This document shows, piece by piece, positions 1-5,522 of a stretch of DNA of 6,714 nucleotides. A program made the position numbers and the translations under genes. The DNA lies in NCBI GenBank assembly GCA_029882335.1, contig JAOUKW010000223.1:1-6714 (forward strand). Reading direction: 5' to 3'. Under the pieces are notes generated by a model, which had not been told where the DNA came from, searched no databases, and saw only the letters and a list, made by a program, of their open reading frames with translations. This DNA comes from Candidatus Heimdallarchaeota archaeon (GTDB lineage: Archaea; Asgardarchaeota; Heimdallarchaeia; Heimdallarchaeales; Kariarchaeaceae). Positions within the stretch are counted from its first letter, which is position 1. The number at the start of each line of letters is the position of its first letter.

Positions 1-507
1 TTATCTAAAATCAGAGGTGCATTTGAGGTGATATTGATTGGTGCACCAAGGTTAAGACTTGAAATTGCAAAAGAGTTTGGGATCGATTTTATAATTGATA
101 TTAATGAATATGATGCTCAAGAAAGGGTAACTAAGGTTATTCAATATACATCAAATCGAGGTGTTGATTGTACAATCGAGGCTACGGGTGTTCCTAGTGC
201 AATTCGAGAAGGTTTACAGATGACGAGGGATGGAGGTACTTATGTTGTTGTAGGTCAATATACCGATGCCGGAGAGGTTAATATAAATCCTCATATTGAG
301 ATAAATAAGAAACATATTACGGTCAAAGGATCATGGGGTTCTGATTTTAGTCATTTTCATACTGCTGTTAAATTTGTTCAGAAATTTCAGAATCAATACC
401 CTTGGAGAAAAATAATATCTCAAATTTATGATTTGGATGATGTTAATACTGCTTTAAATGATGTTAAAGATTTGAAAGTTATGAAGGCAATAATCAAGCC
501 AAATTAA
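1..507 (+). CDS. Zinc-type medium-chain alcohol dehydrogenase, C-terminal part (5' end outside the window)
   Basis: The frame is open from base 1 to the TAA at 505-507, giving 168 residues. The GTG at base 28 is internal and is not a start. The fragment holds the second half of the NAD(P)-binding Rossmann domain. AFEVILIGAPRLRLEIAKEF (residues 7-26) is the beta-strand and helix where MDR enzymes usually show a conserved R-L-x-x-A, and GVDCTIEATG (54-63) is the typical 'D-x-x-x-x-x-x-G' strand. DGGTYVVVGQY (77-87) is the next strand. After it comes the segment that returns to the catalytic domain, ending in a 'KAIIKPN' tail typical of the family. The catalytic zinc ligands and the GxGxxG loop would lie upstream, outside the window. 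Members oxidise alcohols or reduce aldehydes and ketones with NAD(P)H in the cytosol. The substrate cannot be told from this half. Family assignment is confident; naming a particular dehydrogenase (threonine, sorbitol or other) is not justified. Confidence 0.9.
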   Translation, partial: LSKIRGAFEVILIGAPRLRLEIAKEFGIDFIIDINEYDAQERVTKVIQYTSNRGVDCTIEATGVPSAIREGLQMTRDGGTYVVVGQYTDAGEVNINPHIEINKKHITVKGSWGSDFSHFHTAVKFVQKFQNQYPWRKIISQIYDLDDVNTALNDVKDLKVMKAIIKPN

Positions 508-525
508 ATATTCTAATTATTAAAA

Positions 526-533
526 TTTATATT
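526..533 (+). promoter_or_regulatory. TATA box of the nucleotidyltransferase gene
   Basis: TTTATATT lies 30 to 23 bases before the ATG at 556. This is the archaeal TATA spacing expected if transcription begins at or beside the start codon, giving a leaderless mRNA. No Shine-Dalgarno motif precedes the ATG. The surroundings are AT-rich, so a match by eye is not proof, but the position agrees with the boxes seen before other genes in this window. Confidence 0.5.
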
Positions 534-555
534 GATTTAATCTAAAGTATTAGTA

Positions 556-1353
556 ATGATACCTAATTCAATTCAAGATATAGAACATCCATTAGTTAGA
601 AAAAAATTGAAAGAGTGGGAAAAAGAGGATTATATCTTGGGATTTTTATTACAAGGAAGTCGAGTTACCGGTTTCGCGAGTAGGGATAGTGATTATGATT
701 TTTTCATATATGTTAGTGAAGATTACTATCAAACTCTTGAAATAAATCAAATTCAAGAATTTTTAATCGAAGAAAAAGATGGTAATAAAATGGTAGTTGG
801 TGATTTTGCATTCGTATGTGATACAGTAATGAAACAACAATTCAATTCACAAATGGATATAGATCATATCGCGTATGTGGAATCTGTTGTAATCTTGGAT
901 AAAACAGGTAAATTAACCGAATGGAGAGAGAAATTAGCATTATATCCGGAAGAAGATCATGAAGATCGAATTAAATACAAATGGATACAAGTTTGGGTGA
1001 ATATGCATTATGCAGAATTAAACCAAGGGAAAGGGAATTATCTTGATGTTAAGGTAAATTTACACAAAGTATTAGTCATAATTGTTGGAATATGGTTTAA
1101 TTTAAAAAAATCATGGATACCTCAGCTTAAATGGTGGAGTAGATATACAGATAAACTGAATATGGAAAAAGAAACAAAGGAATTATTTGATTTAGCATTA
1201 GATAAAACCGATTTAAACAATGTAAAAAACTTAATTCTGCATATTGAAGAATTAATTCAATCAAGTGGTATTAATCTAGCCAAAAAAGAAACATTCTTAT
1301 CTTCAATAATGCCACTTGGTAGAGAAAAATACATGAAATATGATCATTATTAA
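556..1353 (+). CDS. Nucleotidyltransferase-fold protein (pol beta / aminoglycoside nucleotidyltransferase superfamily)
   Basis: A 265-residue soluble protein. Residues 30-53 carry the superfamily signature: a hydrophobic strand, G34-S35, then D46-x-D48 at the head of the next strand (SDYDFFIYV). A third acidic residue, D83 in VVGDFAFV, sits on a later strand where the third metal-binding carboxylate is expected. All three are intact, so an active enzyme that transfers an NMP group from an NTP is plausible. Residues 105-120 (HIAYVESVVILDKTGKL) match the 'locus then D-x-x-G' strand seen after the core in antibiotic-type nucleotidyltransferases. The rest, about 125-265, looks helical and rich in W and K, and may form the acceptor-binding domain. 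The start is supported by a TATA box 23-30 bases upstream and by an in-frame TAA just before it. No HEPN partner gene adjoins it, so a MNT/HEPN toxin-antitoxin pair is not indicated. The acceptor (small molecule, antibiotic or protein) is unknown. Confidence 0.8.
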   Translation: MIPNSIQDIEHPLVRKKLKEWEKEDYILGFLLQGSRVTGFASRDSDYDFFIYVSEDYYQTLEINQIQEFLIEEKDGNKMVVGDFAFVCDTVMKQQFNSQMDIDHIAYVESVVILDKTGKLTEWREKLALYPEEDHEDRIKYKWIQVWVNMHYAELNQGKGNYLDVKVNLHKVLVIIVGIWFNLKKSWIPQLKWWSRYTDKLNMEKETKELFDLALDKTDLNNVKNLILHIEELIQSSGINLAKKETFLSSIMPLGREKYMKYDHY

Positions 1354-1437
1354 AATCATAATACAATTTGAAATGCTGTATATTAAATATAATGTAAAAT
1401 GAACTAATATTATTTATAGCGAGTTAAGATTGAATGA

Positions 1438-3576
1438 TTAACCTACTTGAGATGATCCTCTCTTAATTTTATTTTGATAAAACATGTATAAATAAACAAA
1501 GGGTGCTTGCATACCCGCAAAGAATGGTGCGTTTTGCTCAATTAATGCAGTTGTATCTGAAATTGGAATTATTTGTCCTAATAGTGTGAAAGCTGTGGTG
1601 ATTAAACCACCTAGACCTGCTCCTTTGATAAGTTTGTCTTTTTGATCCTTGGTCAAACCCATAGAAGTTTGAGGCATGACATCGTATTTTATCTCTTGTT
1701 TGTGGAAAGGCTCTGCCTCATTAAAATCAATAACTTGGTCATTTTCATCAAAAAAAGGATAGGCAAGAACCATGACATCTCTTGGTTGTTGTTCCAATGG
1801 AGTTACTGATATTTTGAAATTGACCATTTCATTTGGTTCTACATGCAATTCTACCATTGGAGGAGAAACTATGTCATATCCTTGAAAAACCAAACGAACA
1901 CCCTTGTTGTTGGTTGGATTTCGTGCTTTAACTAATACATCATTTGGAATGTCCTCTTGAAATTGATTTAATGGCTTGAATTCAAGTATCACATTACCTG
2001 GTTCAAGTACCCAAGGAGGTAATTGACTAATTCCCAATTCTTTTAATAGATCCATACCTCGCAATCCAAATACCCATACAGCCAATGTTAGTAGTCCAGC
2101 GTACATTATCATTTCTGGATTTCGGACTTTATATGTTGGGTCTTGATAGAGATTATAACCTTCTACACCTAGATAACCAATGCTAATGAGTGTTGCAATG
2201 AAAATTGAGAAACGAAGTAACGGGAATAATAATCTCTGATATTTATTAAATTGTTTTATTAACCAGTCCATTGATTTACCTTTTATTTCAGTGATATCAT
2301 ATGAAGCAATGTCTTCTGAAAAGGCTAATTCTAATTTATCATCGAATTTCTTTCTTAGATTTAATTTATACATGATATAGAGTACTGGGATTAGTATTAA
2401 TGCCTCCACTAGGAGTGTTAGGGATAAAATTTTCCAATCACCAGTGAAATTCTCGAATGACTTACCTGGGTTGGATGCAAAGGCAAGAAAATCCTCCCAA
2501 ACCATAGTTACTCCGACTACACTAAAATTAACACCTGAGAATTGCATCATATTTATCTTACTAGAAGTTGGGTCAACTACTTTACCTTGAACTTTAATTA
2601 CTGTATCATCTTTAATTTCTTCTTTAAATGTCTTATTAGCTTCACGAGGTGCATATCTAAGTCTAATAGTGATGTCTTTGGATTTATTTGGTAAAACATA
2701 AAACATTTGAGTCCATGTTTCATCAGGTTCGAGTGTTTTTGTTTTGTCTTTGTTTGGATATAACTTAACTGTTGAAACAGCTTCTATATCAAAGAATGTA
2801 GCTCTTCCAGTAGTATTCTTTATCACTACTTTTAATGGAGTCCATATACCTTGTGTAAATGCCTTCTCTTCAAGGATTGTTTCTACTACTTCTACACCTC
2901 CTTTGTCAGTAATCTCAACATTTAAGTTTCTTGCTTCACTATCAAGAGTTATTCCTTTGGACGCTAAAAATCGATCTAACCAATTAAATATGAATAGCGT
3001 TGGTGGTATTAGTAAAATTAAAACAACACCATTAGTGAAAAATGAATTCAAAAATGATGTTGATCCAAGATGTATGATATCTCCTTCAGTTACTTGAGAT
3101 GTGTATGAGGAGAAGAAAGAACTAGTTAGAGACATACCAACAACAGCTGCTAATGTATCATGACCAATATTCTTCCAATTTTGAAAATCTTTGAATATTG
3201 ATTTCATGTTATTACTAACTGGGGGGAGTCTACGTTTCTCAGTCAAGGTACCTGTAATAAAAGCACCTGACGCATTTGATAATGCTCCGATGAAACCAGC
3301 TAGTTGAAGTTCCGATGCAACAGCAGTACCTTCCAGTACTGATTGCACTTCTATGAGAACACCACCTAGTCCAGCTCCTACGGTACCTGTTTTCTTACCG
3401 AATAGGATTGCTGCTATTGCAGGAATAAAAACAGATATGTTAAAAGTAACATCTGGGTTTAACGGATTCAATGAAATATCTGAAGAATATTTTGCAATTA
3501 CCCCATATAAAAATGCAATTATCGCAGATGCACTGAGTCCACCAGCAAGCTTATTGTCTTGTTGATCATCAGCCAT
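1438..3576 (-). CDS. Large multi-pass membrane protein: ECF S-component-like N-terminal domain joined to two beta-rich domains
   Basis: A 712-residue integral membrane protein of unknown function. Hydrophobic segments lie at about 13-32, 46-60, 64-80, 90-110, 140-158, 178-200, possibly 346-366, 383-404, 450-470, 488-506, 650-670 and 685-701. The first six, with IPAIAAILFGKKTGTVGAGL (51-70) and a glycine/alanine-rich fourth segment, resemble the S subunit that binds the vitamin or metal in ECF transporters. That is a resemblance judged by eye. Residues ~218-335 and ~527-632 are beta-rich, each with a 'V-x-x-x-N-x-T' strand followed by a 'P-x-x-x-x-x-x-x-V-x-P' strand, as in CARDB/NEW3-like Ig folds. 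A basic stretch at 404-450 (LRKKFDDK, IKQFNKYQR) is probably cytoplasmic. Ordinary S subunits are about 170-220 residues and work with a T subunit and ATPases; none of these is adjacent. The ATG is preceded by a strong TATA box at the right distance. Single-gene transcription unit. Confidence 0.75.
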   Translation of the reverse strand: MADDQQDNKLAGGLSASAIIAFLYGVIAKYSSDISLNPLNPDVTFNISVFIPAIAAILFGKKTGTVGAGLGGVLIEVQSVLEGTAVASELQLAGFIGALSNASGAFITGTLTEKRRLPPVSNNMKSIFKDFQNWKNIGHDTLAAVVGMSLTSSFFSSYTSQVTEGDIIHLGSTSFLNSFFTNGVVLILLIPPTLFIFNWLDRFLASKGITLDSEARNLNVEITDKGGVEVVETILEEKAFTQGIWTPLKVVIKNTTGRATFFDIEAVSTVKLYPNKDKTKTLEPDETWTQMFYVLPNKSKDITIRLRYAPREANKTFKEEIKDDTVIKVQGKVVDPTSSKINMMQFSGVNFSVVGVTMVWEDFLAFASNPGKSFENFTGDWKILSLTLLVEALILIPVLYIMYKLNLRKKFDDKLELAFSEDIASYDITEIKGKSMDWLIKQFNKYQRLLFPLLRFSIFIATLISIGYLGVEGYNLYQDPTYKVRNPEMIMYAGLLTLAVWVFGLRGMDLLKELGISQLPPWVLEPGNVILEFKPLNQFQEDIPNDVLVKARNPTNNKGVRLVFQGYDIVSPPMVELHVEPNEMVNFKISVTPLEQQPRDVMVLAYPFFDENDQVIDFNEAEPFHKQEIKYDVMPQTSMGLTKDQKDKLIKGAGLGGLITTAFTLLGQIIPISDTTALIEQNAPFFAGMQAPFVYLYMFYQNKIKRGSSQVG

Positions 3577-3600
3577 TGGATAGTTAGTAAATCAAACTCT

Positions 3601-3609
3601 GTATATAAA
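3601..3609 (-). promoter_or_regulatory. TATA box of the 712-residue membrane protein gene
   Basis: Read on the minus strand this is TTTATATAC, close to the archaeal TATA consensus. Its centre is 29 bases before the ATG, so the mRNA would have a leader of at most a few bases. It is one of the two clearest promoter elements in the window. Confidence 0.65.
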
Positions 3610-3655
3610 CGTTACATCGTTTTCTTAATTAAATTTCATTAATAGCATAACTCTG

Positions 3656-3677
3656 CATAAATAAATTATTATTTATG
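3656..3677. repeat. Perfect interrupted palindrome (9-bp arms, 4-bp spacer)
   Basis: CATAAATAA at 3656-3664 is exactly repeated in reverse complement as TTATTTATG at 3669-3677, with ATTA between. It sits about 47 bases upstream of the TATA box of the leftward membrane-protein gene, a position that suits a regulator binding site. Only A and T besides the outermost C and G make up the arms, so a chance origin in this AT-rich DNA is a real alternative. Confidence 0.4.
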
Positions 3678-3703
3678 ATTTCTTACAAAAATGTATGCAA
3701 TTT

Positions 3704-3730
3704 AGGAGAATTACTTTTGAGAATGCTCCT
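3704..3730. repeat. Imperfect inverted repeat / possible hairpin
   Basis: AGGAGAATT (3704-3712) pairs with AATGCTCCT (3722-3730) with one mismatch across a 9-base loop. The arms contain the only G+C-richer block in this stretch, which makes it stand out from the AT background. A run ATTTTTAT follows at 3740-3747 on the plus strand. It could be an operator or the stem of a small transcript, but no gene ends just before it, so I do not call it a terminator. Confidence 0.35.
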
Positions 3731-3922
3731 ATTCTAACTTATTTTTATACTTTAGATGACACCGGATAAATATTATTACCTAATAGCTTTTTTATCTTAT
3801 AATATCTTTTGAAAGTACAATTAATTATATTGCAAAATCAATCATAAGCTATTGAAGCAATAATTCAGATAAAATTACACTTATCCTAGAATAAATTAAT
3901 ATCGAAGTTATCATAATATTTG

Positions 3923-4378
3923 ATGGCTCATATTTTCTCTTGGACTACTTTAATAAATTCAGATATTTTTTCTGTATTTGAATTTTTTAGTAAACCCGAA
4001 AATTTGGAGGTCATAACTCCTCCTTTTTTAAAATTCCGAATTATGTCAAAATTACCAATTCAAATGAAACTAAATACAGAAATTGATTATCAATTAAAAT
4101 TGAGAAAAATACCAGTAAAATGGAAAACCCTAATAACAGAATGGGATCCTCCTAATAGCTTTCAAGATAAACAATTAAGAGGACCTTATAAGCTTTGGAT
4201 TCATACTCATAAGTTTGAAGAATCAAGTGAGGGAATTAAAATCTTTGATAACGTAGAATATGAAGTACCTGGGTGGATTTTTCGTGGTATTATTCATAAA
4301 TTCGTTGTATTGCCCGATTTAAAACGTATATTTACCTATCGAGAGAAAATCATAAAGGAATTGTTAGATAATAACTAA
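3923..4378 (+). CDS. SRPBCC-fold ligand-binding-like protein (COG4276 type)
   Basis: A 151-residue soluble protein of the START/Bet v1-like helix-grip fold, with a deep hydrophobic cavity in known members. Conserved landmarks: FFSKPENLEVITPPFLKF (21-38), IPVKWKTLITEWDPP (63-77), then D82-x-Q84-x-x-GPY (87-89)-x-x-W92-x-H94-x-H96-x-F98, D109-x-V-x-Y113, and FTYR (137-140) in the long C-terminal helix. These match the COG4276 SRPBCC family, whose biochemical role is undefined. The length is normal for a complete single domain. A TTG directly before the ATG (3920) would add one residue; the ATG is preferred. The upstream TATA-like AAATTAAT is weak. The stop lies only four bases from the stop of the convergent regulator gene, so the two transcripts must share or overlap termination signals. 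No functional link to that regulator is implied by this arrangement. Confidence 0.85.
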   Translation: MAHIFSWTTLINSDIFSVFEFFSKPENLEVITPPFLKFRIMSKLPIQMKLNTEIDYQLKLRKIPVKWKTLITEWDPPNSFQDKQLRGPYKLWIHTHKFEESSEGIKIFDNVEYEVPGWIFRGIIHKFVVLPDLKRIFTYREKIIKELLDNN

Positions 4379-4382
4379 AGTG

Positions 4383-4697
4383 TTATGGTTTGTCCTCTAA
4401 GGCTTTATTTAAGGTCTGTACATAATTCATGATTGATGAATGACCTTTGGATGTAATTGAGATAGTTGTAGTAGGTTTTGATTTAATAAATGCCTTTTCA
4501 ATGTATATGAATTCGCTTTTTTCCAACTTCTTTAAATGTGAGGATAAATTTCCAGCTGTAATATTTAGTGCTTTTTGAGCTACAGAAAATGTAACTTTTG
4601 TTCTTGGAAGAAGAAATAATAATAAAGCAATTCGTGCAGGAGCGTGTAAAGCTTCATCCGTATTCAAAGTATCTTTGAATGGATTATCTTCTTCCAC
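4383..4697 (-). CDS. Winged-helix DNA-binding transcriptional regulator
   Basis: A 104-residue one-component regulator of the small winged-helix type (HTH_27-like, related to MarR/ArsR folds). LHAPARIALLLFLLPRTKVT (17-36) is the first helix and strand. FSVAQKALNI (37-46) followed by TAGNLSSHLKKLEKSEFI (47-64) is the helix-turn-helix with its recognition helix. FIKSKPTTTISITSKG (70-85) is the wing, and a short C-terminal helix probably dimerises. No ligand domain or cysteine metal site is visible. The start is GTG at 4697-4695: an in-frame TAA lies three codons upstream and the next methionine falls far inside the domain. It follows the six-TM membrane gene by 63 bases and lacks a TATA box at the right distance, so cotranscription with that gene is likely, although a T7 run at 4726-4720 on the sense strand could partly terminate. 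Such regulators often sit beside a membrane protein and ABC exporter genes, as here, and the probable target is the divergent promoter region at 5394-5522. Confidence 0.87.
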   Translation of the reverse strand: MEEDNPFKDTLNTDEALHAPARIALLLFLLPRTKVTFSVAQKALNITAGNLSSHLKKLEKSEFIYIEKAFIKSKPTTTISITSKGHSSIMNYVQTLNKALEDKP

Positions 4698-4760
4698 GAT
4701 TTTTATTAAGTAGAATAAGAAAAAAATGTTTTTAGACTTAAACCATAATTTTGTATTGTT

Positions 4761-5393
4761 TTAACTAACCAAATCACGATTTAATAAATTTCGGAAATGA
4801 ATGCCTCTATGAATAGATGCTGAACCATTTATAATTCCCAACAAAAATCCTGAATAGATGAAAAAGCTATCATTAATGAAGAAAAAGGAAAGGATTATGA
4901 CTGTAACTAAATAAAATGAAATTGGATGGCTATAATAGTGTAAGTTATCTTTTAAACTAAGTTTTTCCTTTCTTAAAGCTCTGATACTAAGTGATCCAAA
5001 CGTTATTCCAATAAAAGGAATAATCAAATTTATTTCAATCATTCCAATAAAAACAGTTGAAATAATAATCAATAAGGTAAGGAAAATTTCAATTCCAGAA
5101 GCACTCATACGATTTATTTCTCCAGTAATATCACTGAATAACAAAGGTTGAGAAGAAATGATATTTTGAGTTAGAAATCCAAATAAAATGCATAAGAACC
5201 ATACTATAAATTGAGGGGAAAAGCTAAGTAACATTGAGACATATAGGTCAATTATTCCAGCTAGAATTAGATATAATCCCCAAGTCAGACTAACTGTTGA
5301 TGCTTCTGATTTAGAATGCTTATTTTCATACGATTTAATATTTTTCAGATAGGAAAGTAATTCAGTTACTTGCTCCTGATCTAAATTACTCAT
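4761..5393 (-). CDS. Six-TM membrane protein paired with the winged-helix regulator
   Basis: A 210-residue protein of unknown biochemical function. The N-terminal ~30 residues are hydrophilic and charged (EQVTELLSYLKNIKSYENKH), probably a cytoplasmic helix. Six hydrophobic segments follow at about 36-56, 60-80, 101-118, 121-137, 157-173 and 176-194, in three hairpins. Basic residues RALRKEKLSLK (138-148) and the tail HRGIHFRNLLNRD (195-207) put the 4-5 loop and the C terminus in the cytoplasm. No catalytic motif is seen. Similar membrane proteins are found next to winged-helix regulators in bacteria and archaea, where they are suspected of sensing or of antagonising the regulator; this is inference. 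The ATG has a TATA box 20-28 bases upstream and no Shine-Dalgarno motif. It is the first gene of the leftward unit and diverges from the ABC exporter genes. Confidence 0.75.
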   Translation of the reverse strand: MSNLDQEQVTELLSYLKNIKSYENKHSKSEASTVSLTWGLYLILAGIIDLYVSMLLSFSPQFIVWFLCILFGFLTQNIISSQPLLFSDITGEINRMSASGIEIFLTLLIIISTVFIGMIEINLIIPFIGITFGSLSIRALRKEKLSLKDNLHYYSHPISFYLVTVIILSFFFINDSFFIYSGFLLGIINGSASIHRGIHFRNLLNRDLVS

Positions 5394-5412
5394 ATATTAA
5401 TTTTGTAATTAT

Positions 5413-5421
5413 TATATTTAA
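5413..5421 (-). promoter_or_regulatory. TATA box of the leftward membrane protein / regulator unit
   Basis: On the minus strand this reads TTAAATATA, 28 to 20 bases before the ATG at 5393, which fits a leaderless transcript. The inverted repeat at 5431-5451 begins nine bases upstream of it, close to where TFB contacts the BRE. Confidence 0.5.
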
Positions 5422-5430
5422 TTAGAAAAC

Positions 5431-5451
5431 TTACTTTGCAGTACAAAGTAA
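5431..5451. promoter_or_regulatory. Candidate operator: perfect inverted repeat between divergent promoters
   Basis: TTACTTTG (5431-5438) and its exact reverse complement CAAAGTAA (5444-5451) flank the 5-base spacer CAGTA. The 8-bp arms and ~13-base centre-to-centre distance suit a winged-helix dimer contacting successive turns. It lies between the leftward TATA box (5413-5421) and the rightward one (5495-5504), nearer the leftward promoter. A further half-site-like CAAAGAAA, one mismatch from the arm, lies at 5478-5485 just before the rightward TATA box. The regulator encoded at 4383-4697 is the obvious candidate to bind; that is inference. Confidence 0.5.
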
Positions 5452-5494
5452 TTAAATTTACAAATAACTAAATCTGCCAAAGAAAATTACCCTA

Positions 5495-5504
5495 TTATAT
5501 ATAT
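5495..5504 (+). promoter_or_regulatory. TATA box of the ABC exporter operon
   Basis: TTATATATAT lies 28 to 19 bases before the ATG at 5523, the spacing for leaderless initiation there. It is only 4-13 bases before the ATG at 5508, too close for transcription to start upstream of that codon. The box therefore argues for the downstream start. Confidence 0.6.
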
Positions 5505-5522
5505 CAGATGTGTATTAATCAT

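Larger units (their letters stand above)
3577..3922. other. Gene-free intergenic stretch between divergent genes
   Basis: About 346 very AT-rich bases separate the leftward membrane-protein gene from the rightward SRPBCC gene. I see no convincing coding frame, tRNA or other RNA gene. It holds the TATA box of the leftward gene at its left end, a perfect interrupted palindrome at 3656-3677 and an imperfect hairpin at 3704-3730. A weak TATA-like AAATTAAT at 3893-3900 lies 23-30 bases before the SRPBCC ATG. The 3731-3892 part shows nothing I can name. The length is large compared with the other gaps here (4 to 130 bases), so an unrecognised small RNA or an extended regulatory region remains possible. 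Confidence 0.6.

Noticed and set aside
28..507. GTG at base 28 as the start of a 159-residue protein
   Set aside because: The frame continues upstream to base 1 and the encoded residues before it match the MDR Rossmann strand, so the gene is cut by the window edge and the GTG is an internal valine.
1379..1394. AT-only palindrome (TATATT-A-AATATA) between the convergent gene ends as a terminator
   Set aside because: It is short, purely A and T, and not followed by a clean T tract on the + strand; such palindromes are expected by chance in this composition.
2744..3097. 117-codon open frame on the + strand inside the membrane-protein gene
   Set aside because: It lies wholly antisense to the 712-residue coding region, has no promoter or ribosome binding site and an uneven composition; it is a shadow of the real gene.
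3353..3565. 70-codon open frame on the + strand near the 5' end of the same gene
   Set aside because: Antisense to a well-formed membrane-segment coding region; no independent evidence of coding.
3920..3925. TTG at 3920 as the SRPBCC start
   Set aside because: The ATG immediately following is the normal start and the family begins at that point; the TTG adds only one residue.
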